A DNA stretch of 64,000 nucleotides, from assembly GCF_900302455.1 (NCBI RefSeq), contig NZ_ONZG01000003.1:124001-188000 (forward strand). The letters run 5' to 3'. The stretch's first letter is position 1, and every line of letters begins with the position of its first letter. The stretch comes from Falsiruegeria mediterranea M17 (GTDB lineage: Bacteria > Pseudomonadota > Alphaproteobacteria > Rhodobacterales > Rhodobacteraceae). The notes beneath the pieces are model-generated. The model ran no database searches. It saw only the letters and a program-made list of their open reading frames with translations, and had not been told where the DNA came from. Positions 44,446-54,424 of the stretch are shown here, in pieces. The translations under genes were made by a program, and so were the position numbers.

Positions 44446-47243
44446 GCGTTGGCCCGCTTTGCGCCTTCGGTGATCGCCTCGCGCAGTTTCTTTTCCAACG
44501 TGCGCTGTTTGCTTTCCGCGTGGTACTTCAACCCGAACATATCCTTGACGTAGAAGGTATCGACCACCTGCTCGCCATAGGTCGCGATCACGGCATTGGC
44601 GATGTAGACGTTGGTGCCGGCAAGAGCCCTTGCCAGATCATAGAGCAGTCCGGGACGATCGCGGGTATCAACCTCGATGATCGTGTAGATCTCGGACCCT
44701 TCGTTGTCGAAGGTGATGTGGGTCGGGACGTTGAACGCCTTTTCGCGCTTCTTGATCTTGTCGCGGGATTTCAGCGCATCCCGGGCCACAACCTCGCCCT
44801 TGAGGGTCTTGTGGATCATCTGAGTCAATCGAGGTAGGCGATTAGCTTCATAAGGGCGTCCCTCGGCATCCTGGATCCAGAAGGCGTCGGTCACGTAACC
44901 GTCTTTGGTGGTGTAGCTGCGTGCGTCAACCACGTTAGCCCCCACCAGGGCCAAGGCCCCGGCCACGCGGGCAAAGATGCCCGGATGATCCCACATCGCA
45001 AAACAGGCCCGCGTTGCATCGCGGTCCTCGTCCGGCTGCAGGCGGATTTCGATGTCGCCCGGATCACCGGACGCTTCGAGCGCGCGTAGCATTTCGGCGA
45101 ACTCGATCTGGGTTTCTGTCTGCAGCCCCTGCCAATAGGGATCATAGTGCCGTCCCGTTTCGGCCTTGAGGTCGGTTTTGCTCCATCCCGATAGCGCCGC
45201 GCGCAGGGCCTTTTTGGCCTCGGTCCCGCGGTTCTCGCGGTTCAGGTCCTCCATCCCCGTTTCAAGCGCGCGTTTGGTTTCGCGATGCAGGGCGCGCAGC
45301 AGGGTAGCCTTCCAGTTGTTCCAGGTGTCGGGGCCAACACCGCGAATGTCACAGACCGTGAACACCGTCAGCAGATCCAGCCGTTTGACTGTCTGGACCG
45401 CCTTGGCGAAATCGCGCACCGTGCGCGGGTCGGAAATGTCGCGTTTCTGAGCCATGTCCGACATCAACAGGTGGTAGCGTACCAGCCATTCAACGGTCTC
45501 GCAGTCGGATTTGCTCAACCCCAAACGGGGTGCCACCTTGCGTGCGATCTTGGCCCCCAGGATCGAATGATCCTCGGGGCGCCCCTTGCCGATGTCATGC
45601 AAGAGTAGCGCCACATAAAGCACCTTGCGGTTGATCCCTTCCTTGAGAATACCCGAGGCCAACGGTAGCTCTTCGACCAACTCGCTCTTTTCGATCATCG
45701 CCAGGTTGGTGATGCACTGGATCGTGTGCTCGTCCACGGTATAGCTGTGATACATGTTGAACTGCATCATCGCCACGATGGGCTCGAATTCAGGGATAAA
45801 GGCCGACAGCACGCCCAGTTCGTTCATCCGCCGTAGCGCGCGTTCAGGGTTGCCGTGTTTCAGCATCAAATCCAGAAAAATCCGCTGCGCTTCCTTGTCG
45901 CCCCGCATCTCATCGTCAATGAGCGCGAGATTTGCCGTCACCAGCCGCATTGCATCGGGGTGGATCAACATGCCCGTGCGCAGCCCTTCGTCAAAAAGAC
46001 GCAGCAGGTTCAGCTTGTCGGAAAGAAAGCTTTTGGGGTCGGCAACATCCAACCGTCCACGTACGACCTTATACCCTGATTTGACCCTTGGACGACGGCG
46101 GAAAATGCGCTCCAGCAATGGCTCGCTTTTCATATGCGCCGCTTCCAGCTTAGTCAGCAGGATGCGCGTCAACTCGCCAACGCGGGTGGCCTCGCGGAAA
46201 TACTTCTGCATGAAGACTTCGACCGCTCGTCGACCTGCGCGGTCTTCGTACCCCATGCGCGCGGCCACCTCGACCTGCAGATCAAACGTCAGCTGTTCGG
46301 TGGCGCGATTGGTCACCAGATGCAGATGCGAGCGCACAGCCCAGAGGAAGCTTTCCGCCTGAACAAAGGTGTCAAACTCGTCCGGTGTGAACAAACCAAG
46401 GGGCACCAGTTCTTCCACGTCTTGCACGCTGTAAAGGTACTTGGCGATCCAGTAGAGCGATTGAAGATCGCGCAGGCCCCCTTTGCCCTCTTTCACGTTG
46501 GGCTCAACCATGTACCGCTCGCCCTGCTTGCGGTGGCGCAGGTCGCGTTCGGCCAGCTTGGCCTCGATGAACTCCTGGCCTGAGCCTTTGAACAGCTCGT
46601 TCTTCAGGCGTTCATCCAGTTCTTCGGCCAGCGGTGAGTGACCGGCCAGGAAACGTTGTTCCAGCATGGCCGTACGGATGGTGAAATCTTCGGTTCCCAG
46701 GCGCAGACAATCCTTGATCGTGCGCGAGGAATGTCCAACCTTGAGCCGCAGATCCCAGAGCATGTAGAGCATCGATTCAATGACGCTCTCGGCCCAGGCG
46801 GTAATCTTGTAGGGCGTCAGGAACAGCAGGTCGACGTCCGAAAACGGTGCCATCTCTCCGCGTCCGTATCCGCCAACAGCCAGCACAGCGATGCGTTCGC
46901 CTTGGGTCGGGTTTGCCAGCGGGTGCAGCACTTCGCTTGCGACATAGAGTGTCGCGCGCACCAGACCGTCAGTCAAATAGGTATAGGAACGGGTCAAGGG
47001 GCGCGCGGCAAAGGGGGCACGTGCAAAGGCTTCGGCAATTTTGGCACGACCTGCTTTCTGCGCATCGCGCAACACGCCCACCACCGCGTTGCGGATGGCT
47101 GCGTTGTCGGATGTGTCATCTACGAAGGCATCAATGCGCTGACGAATGTCGTCAGCGTCAAAGATGTCGTTTGGTTCGCAGATCAATGTGCCCGGAGATT
47201 GGGGTACCAACGGGTTTGTGGGGGGTATTTCAGAAACCGGCAC
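44442..47243 (-). CDS. glnD: Bifunctional [protein-PII] uridylyltransferase/uridylyl-removing enzyme
   Basis: A 933-residue nitrogen sensor. The nucleotidyltransferase motif GGYGRGEMAPFSDVDLLFL (GxGxxx...DxD) is near residue 125. The HD hydrolase motif is LLHDIGKGRPEDHSILGAKIA near residue 510. Two ACT domains follow, near residues 730-800 (GIFARVAGALALVG) and 845-920 (RDRPGLLYDLARALAGTNVYIANA). It controls PII protein by glutamine. It starts with GTG and overlaps the upstream lipoprotein gene by 14 bp and murJ by 4 bp. Confidence 0.95.
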   Translation of the reverse strand: MPVSEIPPTNPLVPQSPGTLICEPNDIFDADDIRQRIDAFVDDTSDNAAIRNAVVGVLRDAQKAGRAKIAEAFARAPFAARPLTRSYTYLTDGLVRATLYVASEVLHPLANPTQGERIAVLAVGGYGRGEMAPFSDVDLLFLTPYKITAWAESVIESMLYMLWDLRLKVGHSSRTIKDCLRLGTEDFTIRTAMLEQRFLAGHSPLAEELDERLKNELFKGSGQEFIEAKLAERDLRHRKQGERYMVEPNVKEGKGGLRDLQSLYWIAKYLYSVQDVEELVPLGLFTPDEFDTFVQAESFLWAVRSHLHLVTNRATEQLTFDLQVEVAARMGYEDRAGRRAVEVFMQKYFREATRVGELTRILLTKLEAAHMKSEPLLERIFRRRPRVKSGYKVVRGRLDVADPKSFLSDKLNLLRLFDEGLRTGMLIHPDAMRLVTANLALIDDEMRGDKEAQRIFLDLMLKHGNPERALRRMNELGVLSAFIPEFEPIVAMMQFNMYHSYTVDEHTIQCITNLAMIEKSELVEELPLASGILKEGINRKVLYVALLLHDIGKGRPEDHSILGAKIARKVAPRLGLSKSDCETVEWLVRYHLLMSDMAQKRDISDPRTVRDFAKAVQTVKRLDLLTVFTVCDIRGVGPDTWNNWKATLLRALHRETKRALETGMEDLNRENRGTEAKKALRAALSGWSKTDLKAETGRHYDPYWQGLQTETQIEFAEMLRALEASGDPGDIEIRLQPDEDRDATRACFAMWDHPGIFARVAGALALVGANVVDARSYTTKDGYVTDAFWIQDAEGRPYEANRLPRLTQMIHKTLKGEVVARDALKSRDKIKKREKAFNVPTHITFDNEGSEIYTIIEVDTRDRPGLLYDLARALAGTNVYIANAVIATYGEQVVDTFYVKDMFGLKYHAESKQRTLEKKLREAITEGAKRANA

Positions 47244-48405
47244 CGGAGAAGCTCTGTGGCGCAGGGTCGATCACGACAACCTGCTTGTCCTGGATTGTTG
47301 CGACCGCCAAGCCGCGCTCATTTGTGCCGTTGGGCAGCAGGCGAAAGATGCCGCCAACGCCCTGGAAACCGGCGCTTTGGGTCAGGGCGGCCCCCGTCAA
47401 AGCGTTCGAATTGCCAGAGCCGACAAGCGCCCCAATGGCAGCGATCCCGTCATAGGCCAGGCCACCAATTGGATGCGGAGCGCCTCCGTAGGTCGCGGAA
47501 TAGCGCGCTTTGAAGTTCTGCGATTTGCTTGGGTCCGGCAGCGCAAACCAGCCACCCTGTACACCGGGCAGTTCCAGAGTTTGCGCCGGGATATCCCAAC
47601 GGGTCAGGCCGATATATTGCGTGTCCACGGTCGAAACGCCTGCTTCGGGCAGCAATTGCGTAAAGAGTGGTAGTGCGCCGGCAGTGGTTGCGGTGAAAAA
47701 GAGCGACTGAGCGCCGCTGCTGTCAACCGTGGCTTTGACTTGCGGGATAGAGTTGATCACGCCTTGCTGCGAGCGTTCGAACGCGACCGATCCGCTTTGG
47801 GTGGCCGAGGTTGCGTTGATGGCGTTGGTGATGGCGGCCCGGCCCAGCTGACCAGCTTCGTCGTTGCTGTGCACGACGACGATGTTGCCCTTGCCTGTGG
47901 CTGCGGCGTAGCCGGTCAGGCGCTTAGCAGTGTTGTCAAAAGTCGGGCCCAGGACAAAGACGTTGCCGCCTGCGATGTTGGTGTTGTTTGAAAAGGACAG
48001 GACGTTGACGTTCTTGTTCAACACCGCCAGGCCCGCTGCATTGGCGGCCTGCGCATAAACCGGGCCGAGGATGATCTTGGCTCCGTCGCCAACGGCCTGC
48101 TGCGCCACAGCCGATGCAGTGGCCGCGTCACCTGCCGTGTCGTAGACGCGCAGATCAATCTGCACATTCCCAAGATCACCGATTGCCAGACGGGCTGCAT
48201 TTTCCAGGCTTTGCGCCAGCACGGCGTCCCCTGATTGCGCCGATCCTTTGGGCACCAGCAGGGCGACCGGCACCGGCTCCGAAGTGTTGATCGATGGTCC
48301 GCCGCTGGTGATTCCTCCGGGTTCGCAGGCTGCCAAAAGCGCAGCAGTTGCCAGACCAAGGACCGACAGGGTCACCTTGCGGGTCGACTTCAAAACGGCA
48401 AACAT
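47230..48405 (-). CDS. Penicillin-binding-protein activator-like lipoprotein (LpoA/periplasmic binding fold)
   Basis: A 391-residue lipoprotein. The lipobox LAAC is near residue 27 (MFAVLKSTRKVTLSVLGLATAALLAAC). The rest has a type I periplasmic-binding fold: PVALLVPKGSAQSGDAVLAQSLENAARLAIGD, GAKIILGPVYAQAANAAGLAVLNK, and QYIGLTRWD. It matches the LpoA/YraM-type activators of penicillin-binding proteins more than amino acid transport, as no ABC genes are adjacent. With murJ in the same operon, a peptidoglycan role is likely. It overlaps the glnD GTG. Confidence 0.8.
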   Translation of the reverse strand: MFAVLKSTRKVTLSVLGLATAALLAACEPGGITSGGPSINTSEPVPVALLVPKGSAQSGDAVLAQSLENAARLAIGDLGNVQIDLRVYDTAGDAATASAVAQQAVGDGAKIILGPVYAQAANAAGLAVLNKNVNVLSFSNNTNIAGGNVFVLGPTFDNTAKRLTGYAAATGKGNIVVVHSNDEAGQLGRAAITNAINATSATQSGSVAFERSQQGVINSIPQVKATVDSSGAQSLFFTATTAGALPLFTQLLPEAGVSTVDTQYIGLTRWDIPAQTLELPGVQGGWFALPDPSKSQNFKARYSATYGGAPHPIGGLAYDGIAAIGALVGSGNSNALTGAALTQSAGFQGVGGIFRLLPNGTNERGLAVATIQDKQVVVIDPAPQSFSGAGF

Positions 48406-48491
48406 CTAAATCAAAACTCCCTCATCCGGCCTTGTTCAGCCGAGTTATGTATAAGCCGCGATAATAAACGTCAGAAAGGTCGGGTCCAGCG

Positions 48492-49349
48492 TTGAATCAC
48501 CAAAAGGTCAGATTGCCCTCGGGGCTCTACTTTGTCGGCACGCCGATTGGCACTGCGCGTGACATTACCCTGCGGGCGCTGGATGTGCTGGCCTCGGCGG
48601 ACATGATCGCGGCCGAGGACACGCGCAGCCTGCGTCGGTTGATGGAAATCCACGGCGTGCCGTTGGACGGGCGGTACATTCTTGCTTATCACGATCACAG
48701 CGGCGCAGGCGCACGGGCCAAGGTTTTGGATGCTCTGGAGGCTGGGCAATCCGTTGCCTATGCGTCCGAGGCCGGGATGCCATTGATCGCGGACCCTGGA
48801 TACGATTTGAGCCGCGCTGCCTCCGAGGCCGGGCATATGGTCACGACGGCACCGGGTGCAACGGCGGTGGTGACGGCGCTGACATTGGCGGGGTTGCCGA
48901 CGGATGCGTTCTTTTTCGCTGGTTTCCTGCCGAATGCCAAATCCGCGCGCCGCTCTCGGTTGGAGGAGCTGCGCGAAATCCCCGGCACGCTGGCCTTCTA
49001 CGAATCGCCCAAGCGGGTTGCGGCCAGCCTGTCTGACATGGCGCTGGTTCTGGGCGCAGACCGGCCTGCCGCAATGTGCCGAGAGCTGACCAAGAAGTTC
49101 GAAGAGGTGCGGCGCGGTACATTGCAAGAGCTTGCCGATTCCCTGGCTGATGACCCGGTGAAGGGTGAGATCGTGGTGCTCGTCGACCGTGCCTGTTCAG
49201 GTCCTGTTAACGAAGAAGACATAGAAACGGCCCTGAAACAGGCGCTGGAAAGTCATTCGGTCAAGGATGCGGCAGATCTGGTGTCCAAGATGTACGGGCT
49301 TCCGCGCAGGCCGCTCTATCAAAAGGCGCTGCAGCTCGGGAAAGGGTGA
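48492..49349 (+). CDS. rsmI: 16S rRNA (cytidine1402-2'-O)-methyltransferase
   Basis: A 285-residue SAM-dependent methyltransferase of the tetrapyrrole-methylase fold. The motifs are LYFVGTPIGTARDITLRALDVLASADMIAAEDTR near the start, AYHDHSGAG, AYASEAGMPLIADPGYDLSRAA and FFFAGFLP. It 2'-O-methylates C1402 in the decoding site. The start is TTG, at the position given by the family N-terminus (MNHQKVRLPSGLYFVGTPIG). It diverges from the lipoprotein and leads rsmI-yraN-gshB; the next gene begins 1 bp after its stop. Confidence 0.93.
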   Translation: MNHQKVRLPSGLYFVGTPIGTARDITLRALDVLASADMIAAEDTRSLRRLMEIHGVPLDGRYILAYHDHSGAGARAKVLDALEAGQSVAYASEAGMPLIADPGYDLSRAASEAGHMVTTAPGATAVVTALTLAGLPTDAFFFAGFLPNAKSARRSRLEELREIPGTLAFYESPKRVAASLSDMALVLGADRPAAMCRELTKKFEEVRRGTLQELADSLADDPVKGEIVVLVDRACSGPVNEEDIETALKQALESHSVKDAADLVSKMYGLPRRPLYQKALQLGKG

Positions 49350-49350
49350 T

Positions 49351-49722
49351 ATGTCGGTACAGGTCTGGCGCGGATCGATGGCTCATTACGCAGGTGACGC
49401 CGCCGAACAGATCGTGGCACGCACCTATACCGACATGGGGTTGGAGCTTGCCGAAACCCGATGGCGGGGCCAATCCGGTGAGATTGATCTGATCCTTCGC
49501 GACGGGGACGCGGTTGTTTTTGTTGAAGTCAAAAAGAGTCGAAATCTCGATCAGGCTGCCTTGCGGCTGGGACGTAGACAGATCGAGCGAATCTATGCAG
49601 CAGGTTCCGAATTCCTGGCAAATGAACCAAAGGGTCAACTGACGGATGTGCGCTTTGATGTGGCCCTGGTCGACGCGACAGGACAGGTTCAAATCCTTGA
49701 GAATGCGATTGGGATGGGGTGA
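49351..49722 (+). CDS. YraN-family (UPF0102) nuclease-fold protein
   Basis: A 123-residue protein with the UPF0102 core: [47 protein letters not shown]. The E-x-D-x(n)-E-V-K pattern (GEIDLI...VEVKK) resembles the restriction-endonuclease-like fold. Its position after rsmI is the same in many bacteria. Its function is not settled; a link to Holliday-junction-type nucleases is by fold only. ATG 49351 is 1 bp after rsmI. Confidence 0.9.
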   Translation: MSVQVWRGSMAHYAGDAAEQIVARTYTDMGLELAETRWRGQSGEIDLILRDGDAVVFVEVKKSRNLDQAALRLGRRQIERIYAAGSEFLANEPKGQLTDVRFDVALVDATGQVQILENAIGMG

Positions 49723-49784
49723 ACCCCATTGAACCCGGCCTGCGCCTGCGCCATGTATCGGGCAGCAGACAACAAGGACGCGCC

Positions 49785-50723
49785 ATGAAAATCGCCTTTC
49801 AGATGGACCCGATCGGGAATGTGGACATCAACGCGGACAGCTCGTTCCGCCTCGCCGAAGAGGCGCAGGCACGGGGTCATGAGCTGTTCTACTACAGCCC
49901 CGACCACTTGGCCTATCAAGAGGGACGGATCACAGCGCGCGGCTATGATATGACAGTGCAGCGTGTCGCAGGCGACCCGGCCGTTCTGGGCGAGATGCGC
50001 GAGGTCGATCTTGCAGATTTCGATGTGGTGTGGCTGCGCCAGGACCCGCCGTTCGACATGCACTATATCACCTCGACCCATCTGCTGGATCGGCTCAAGG
50101 GGCAGGCGCTGGTGGTCAATGACCCGTTCTGGGTGCGCAACTATCCCGAAAAGCTGTTGGTTCTGGATTTCCCCGATCTGACGCCGCCGACCACAATTGC
50201 GCGCGATCTCGACACCATCAAGGCGTTCAAAGCCAAGCACGGCGACATCATCCTCAAGCCCTTGTATGGCAACGGTGGTGCAGGCGTGTTCCGTCTGGAC
50301 GCCAACGACCGCAACCTGTCATCCCTGCACGAGCTGTTCACCGGGTTCAGCCGCGAGCCGCTGATCGTGCAGAAATTCCTGCCCGACGTCAGCAACGGCG
50401 ACAAGCGGGTGATCTTGGTTGATGGCGAGGCGGTAGGAGCGATCAACCGTGTCCCAGCCGCGGGTGAAACGCGCTCGAACATGCACGTTGGTGGACGTCC
50501 CGAAAAGATCGGCCTGTCAGAACGTGACCTGGAGATTTGCGCTGCCATCGGGCCTTTGCTGCGCGAAAAGGGCCAAATCTTTGTCGGCATCGACGTCATT
50601 GGCGATTACCTGACCGAGATCAACGTGACCTCACCCACAGGCATTCAAGAGCTTGAACGCTTTGACGGCGTCAACATCGCCGAAAAGGTCTGGCAAGCGA
50701 TCGAGGGCAAGGTTCAGGCATAA
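49785..50723 (+). CDS. gshB: Glutathione synthase
   Basis: A 312-residue ATP-grasp ligase that joins gamma-glutamylcysteine and glycine. It begins [20 protein letters not shown]. Other motifs are [16 protein letters not shown] near residue 77, [16 protein letters not shown] near residue 155, [21 protein letters not shown] and [26 protein letters not shown] 49785 is the family start (the frame is open earlier). Its last bases overlap the end of the convergent comM gene by 10 bp. Confidence 0.95.
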   Translation: MKIAFQMDPIGNVDINADSSFRLAEEAQARGHELFYYSPDHLAYQEGRITARGYDMTVQRVAGDPAVLGEMREVDLADFDVVWLRQDPPFDMHYITSTHLLDRLKGQALVVNDPFWVRNYPEKLLVLDFPDLTPPTTIARDLDTIKAFKAKHGDIILKPLYGNGGAGVFRLDANDRNLSSLHELFTGFSREPLIVQKFLPDVSNGDKRVILVDGEAVGAINRVPAAGETRSNMHVGGRPEKIGLSERDLEICAAIGPLLREKGQIFVGIDVIGDYLTEINVTSPTGIQELERFDGVNIAEKVWQAIEGKVQA

Positions 50724-52243
50724 GCCTTTGTCGTGATCCGGAAACTCAAGGCTTCGGCTACATGGGGTTTGCGCACGTCGTCGGACCCTTCAAGATCTGC
50801 GATCGTGCGCGCCACCCGCAAAATGCGGTGATAGGCGCGCGCTGACAGGCCGAATCTGTCGGCGGCCTTCAAGAGCATCTCTTTGCCCTCTTTGTCCGGT
50901 GTGGCGATGGCTTCGAGCACCGACCCCTCGGCATCGGCGTTCTGCGCAGCGTCTGGAGTTTCACGAAACCGCTCGGCCTGCACGGTGCGGGCGGTTGCGA
51001 CGCGTGCAGCGACGGTTTCCGACGGGTCACCGGATGGCGGCAAATCGAGGTCGGCAAACCCCACTGGCGGCACTTCGATCCGCAGATCGAACCGGTCCAT
51101 CAACGGGCCCGAGATGCGCCCCAAGTAGTCCTCACCACAAATCGGCGCGCGGGAACAGGCCCGGGCAGGGTCCGTCATGTAGCCGCATTTGCAGGGGTTC
51201 GCGGCGGCCACCAGCATGAATTTGCAGGGGTATTTCACATGCGCATTTGCACGGGCGACCATCACCTCTCCGGTCTCGATGGGTTGGCGCAGGGTTTCCA
51301 GAACTGTGCGCGAGAACTCTGGAAACTCATCCATAAAAAGCACCCCGTTGTGCGCCAGGGAAATCTCGCCCGGTTTGGCGCCTTTGCCGCCGCCCACGAT
51401 GGCGGCCATGGACGCGGTGTGATGGGGTTCGCGGAAGGGGCGCGTCATCGAAATCCCGCCCTCATCCAAAAGCCCGCTGAGCGAATGGATCATGGATGTG
51501 CTGAGTGCCTCCGCGGCGCTCAGCGGCGGCAGGATGCCGGGAATGCGCGCCGCCAACATGGATTTGCCCGACCCCGGCGTTCCGATCATGATCATGTGGT
51601 GGCGACCCGCAGCGGCAATCTCCAGCGCGCGTTTGGCGCGTTCTTGGCCCTTCACGTCGCGCAGGTCCTTGGCAAACGGGTCGGAATGGATCTCACCAGC
51701 GGTGGCGGGGGACAGCAGGGCCTGGCCGGTGTAGTGGCGCACAACGGTGGCCAGCGTGTCCGCGCCGAGGACTTGCGCGGCATCGACCCAGGCGGCCTCG
51801 GCGCTTGACGCTTGCGGGCAGAGCAGCATCCGGTCGTCTTCGGCCGCGGCCATGGCAGCAGGTAGGGCGCCGACCACAGGGACCAGGGAGCCATCGAGGG
51901 ACAGCTCTCCTAACGCGACGGTCTGCTCGGCGGTTTCCTTGGGCACGATTTCAAGCGCTGCGAGCAGGGACAGCGCAATCGGCAAGTCGAAATGGCTGCC
52001 CTCTTTGGGCAAGTCAGCAGGCGAAAGGTTAATGGTGATCCGTTTCGAAGGCAGTGCGATGGCCATCGAACTCAGCGCCGAGCGCACCCGGTCGCGCGCC
52101 TCGGACACGGCCTTGTCCGGCAAACCCACGATAGAAAACGCTGGTAGCCCGGGGGTAACGGCGCATTGCACCTCGACCAGGCGGGCGTCAACGCCTTGAA
52201 AGGCAACGGTATAGGCGCGGGCGACCATCTCTGTCCTGTTCAT
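50714..52243 (-). CDS. comM: YifB/ComM family Mg-chelatase-like AAA+ ATPase
   Basis: A 509-residue protein. The N-terminal ChlI-type domain ([50 protein letters not shown]) resembles Lon-type protease N-domains but lacks protease function. The AAA+ core has Walker [13 protein letters not shown] near residue 217 and Walker [12 protein letters not shown] cysteine cluster in [22 protein letters not shown] follows. ComM-like helicases take part in DNA branch migration during transformation in other bacteria; a similar role here is inferred. It ends inside gshB. Confidence 0.9.
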   Translation of the reverse strand: MNRTEMVARAYTVAFQGVDARLVEVQCAVTPGLPAFSIVGLPDKAVSEARDRVRSALSSMAIALPSKRITINLSPADLPKEGSHFDLPIALSLLAALEIVPKETAEQTVALGELSLDGSLVPVVGALPAAMAAAEDDRMLLCPQASSAEAAWVDAAQVLGADTLATVVRHYTGQALLSPATAGEIHSDPFAKDLRDVKGQERAKRALEIAAAGRHHMIMIGTPGSGKSMLAARIPGILPPLSAAEALSTSMIHSLSGLLDEGGISMTRPFREPHHTASMAAIVGGGKGAKPGEISLAHNGVLFMDEFPEFSRTVLETLRQPIETGEVMVARANAHVKYPCKFMLVAAANPCKCGYMTDPARACSRAPICGEDYLGRISGPLMDRFDLRIEVPPVGFADLDLPPSGDPSETVAARVATARTVQAERFRETPDAAQNADAEGSVLEAIATPDKEGKEMLLKAADRFGLSARAYHRILRVARTIADLEGSDDVRKPHVAEALSFRITTKAYA

Positions 52244-52286
52244 TGGTTAACAAGACATTGCTAGCGCCCGCGTGGTTGAGGAAAGG

Positions 52287-53159
52287 TTAACGCGCCCCGA
52301 TCATTTCCACGAAGGCGGGCCAGGCCTCGGGGTCGGCGACGGTTTTGTCGCGACAGAACGAGTTGCACAGGCCCCAGATCTGACCATCGAGTTCCAGGAA
52401 ATCCTGCACCGGCTTGCCCGAATAGGGGCAATGCGTGTTCTCGCCGGATGTCGCCTCGACCGCCTTGGCCTTGTGGCTTGCAATCGGCCAGGCGGATGTT
52501 GGCAGGTCGACCGGGTAGGGAAACGGATCGTAAGTTTTGGTCAGTCCCATCGCCCGCCATTGACGCACCGACAGATCCGACAGCAGCTCAAGGCAATAGG
52601 AGCGGTTGGCCTCGGACACGGGCAAGCCATAGCCGATGATACGGGCGGCGACGGGGGTGTAGAACACATCCGCCAGCGAATAGGTGCCGAACAGCGGACC
52701 TGTGGTCGCGCCCGAAACGGACCGGGCATGCGCCCAGAGGGTTTCGATCCGTTCAAGATCGATGCGCGTTTCGGGCGAAGGTTCAAACCCCTCGTAGCAA
52801 TGCAGCAGTTGCATCGGGCATTCCCCGCGCAGGGCCCCAAACCCTGCGACCATTTCGGCACAAAGCCAGCGTGCGGCGGCGCGGGCCGCCGGGTCTGACG
52901 GCCACAATCCCGCATCAGGATTCTCTTCGGCCAGCGTCTCTGCCATCGCCAGGCTTTCGCCGACAACGGTTCCGGCTGCTGTGCGCAGGGTCGGTACCAG
53001 ACGGGCGGGGGCAAGCGGGGCCATGTCTGCGGCCATGGTCCCGGAGTAAAGGCCGATCATGTGGGTTCGGTGGGGGATGCCGAATTTCTCGAGCATCAGC
53101 CACCCGCGCATGGACCAGCTGGAAAAAAGCTGGTCACCGATGAAAAGGTCGTAATTCAT
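52287..53159 (-). CDS. Glutathione S-transferase-like protein with C-terminal YHS-like domain
   Basis: A 290-residue protein. Residues 1-215 form a GST: the thioredoxin-like domain (YDLFIGDQLFSSWSMRGWLMLEKFGIPHR) with the LVPTLRTAAGTVVGESLAMAETLAEE glutathione-site stretch, then a helical domain. After a linker there is an extra stretch near residues 240-285: Cys244 in CPYSGKP, Cys265 and Cys269 in GLCNSFCRD, then ADPEAWPAF. That resembles the YHS/TRASH-type metal-binding pattern (CxxxGK...FCxxxC...DP). Function unknown; the combination could mean heavy-metal or thiol chemistry. No co-transcribed partner is seen. Confidence 0.8.
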   Translation of the reverse strand: MNYDLFIGDQLFSSWSMRGWLMLEKFGIPHRTHMIGLYSGTMAADMAPLAPARLVPTLRTAAGTVVGESLAMAETLAEENPDAGLWPSDPAARAAARWLCAEMVAGFGALRGECPMQLLHCYEGFEPSPETRIDLERIETLWAHARSVSGATTGPLFGTYSLADVFYTPVAARIIGYGLPVSEANRSYCLELLSDLSVRQWRAMGLTKTYDPFPYPVDLPTSAWPIASHKAKAVEATSGENTHCPYSGKPVQDFLELDGQIWGLCNSFCRDKTVADPEAWPAFVEMIGAR

Positions 53160-53219
53160 GCGCGTGAGGGTAAATGCGGTTCGACCGATCAGTAAATCGG
53201 ATTTTTGTGCGCCTTCACA

Positions 53220-53804
53220 TCACGGAATATGATTGATGCGGTGCACGTCCCATCCTTGTGGATGGTGCGTGAGCTCTGTCACCGACAGGTTGTCGATCTT
53301 GTGTCCAAAGGCTTGTTCAGCATCCAGACGCAAGGCGCGCTGCACCTGGGTCAGGATGACCCCGAAATGCGCCACAATGATCAGGTCATGCCCCGTGTGT
53401 GAGGCAAGCAGGGTGTCAACGGCTGCATCCACGCGGGCGCAGACCTCGTTCCAGCTTTCTCCGTTTGGCGGGCGCACGTCGCCCGGCGTTTCCCAATAGG
53501 CTCGAATGCGGGCGGGGTCTTCGGCATCGATTTCAGCAAAGCGGCGCAGTTCCCAGTCGCCGAAATTGATCTCGCGCAGGTCCGGATGATGCGGCAGGCG
53601 GGTGCGGCTGCCCTGAATGGCACTGGCGGTGTCGGCGGCCCGGGACAGATCCGACGAAATCACGATGGCCGGATGCGGCAGGTGATCGGACAGGCGCGCA
53701 ATGGCTGCAGTATCGCTCAGGTCGGCGGGCAGGTCGGACCAGCCGACCATGGATTTCGCGTGTGTGGGTCCGTGGCGCACCATGTGCAGGCGGGTCGTGG
53801 TCAT
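53220..53804 (-). CDS. Histidine phosphatase-family protein, possible CobC
   Basis: A 194-residue phosphoglycerate-mutase-like phosphatase with an intact LHMVRHGPTHAK (RHG) motif at residue 10, SSDLSRAADTASAI near residue 50, REINFGDWE, and the second catalytic His in IIVAHFGVILTQV. Its start overlaps the cobU stop by 4 bp, and CobC-type phosphatases often lie in cobalamin gene groups. A CobC (alpha-ribazole phosphatase) function is therefore likely but not proven. Confidence 0.75.
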   Translation of the reverse strand: MTTTRLHMVRHGPTHAKSMVGWSDLPADLSDTAAIARLSDHLPHPAIVISSDLSRAADTASAIQGSRTRLPHHPDLREINFGDWELRRFAEIDAEDPARIRAYWETPGDVRPPNGESWNEVCARVDAAVDTLLASHTGHDLIIVAHFGVILTQVQRALRLDAEQAFGHKIDNLSVTELTHHPQGWDVHRINHIP

Positions 53805-54322
53805 GGCAATTGTCCTTTCAGCACATGAGGTAGGCCAACGGTGACGGAAATCACCAGATCGGCCTTGGCGGCCAAAGCGATGTTCAGCCTGCCTTGCGCC
53901 TCGCGAAACTGCCGGGCCAGGGCGTTTTCGGGGACGATCCCATGCCCCACCTCGTTCGAGACCACGACAACCGATGCGGCGGTGTCGGCAATGGCGCCTA
54001 AAAGTCGATCTTGAGCCAGGGCCAGATCACTTTCCGCCAACAGATGATTGCTCAGCCACATGGTGGCACAGTCGATCAAACAGACGTCGTCTACGGTCAG
54101 CTCAGACAGGGTATCTGCCAACTCCAAAGGGGTCTCGACCGTGTGCCAACCAGCTCCACGCTGCAGAATGTGCCGATCAATTTTGGCCTGCATTTCAGCA
54201 TCAAATACTTGTGAAGTGGCTAGGTAAACTCGGTTTCTTGTCGATGAAACAACGAGTTGCTCGGCGTAGGCTGATTTGCCCGACGCCGCACCTCCAAAGA
54301 TAAAGGTGAATTTTGGAAACAA
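53801..54322 (-). CDS. cobU: Adenosylcobinamide kinase/guanylyltransferase
   Basis: A 173-residue bifunctional enzyme of cobalamin nucleotide-loop assembly. The P-loop is FIFGGAASGKSAYAEQL near residue 9. The His for guanylylation is in KIDRHILQRGAGWHTVETP near residue 50. The Walker-B-like CLIDCATMWLSNHL and the C-terminal VVVVSNEVGHGIVPENALARQFREAQGRLN complete the family pattern. It supplies the cofactor needed by ecm. The histidine phosphatase is coupled to its stop. Confidence 0.93.
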   Translation of the reverse strand: MFPKFTFIFGGAASGKSAYAEQLVVSSTRNRVYLATSQVFDAEMQAKIDRHILQRGAGWHTVETPLELADTLSELTVDDVCLIDCATMWLSNHLLAESDLALAQDRLLGAIADTAASVVVVSNEVGHGIVPENALARQFREAQGRLNIALAAKADLVISVTVGLPHVLKGQLP

Positions 54323-54424
54323 GTTATTACCTTATTTTTGATCCGCCTGACGTTTCCCTGCGTATCCACTGTGAACGCGCAAAACAAGCCACGGCAGGCG
54401 TGCCGGACATTTGGGGAGAGATGT

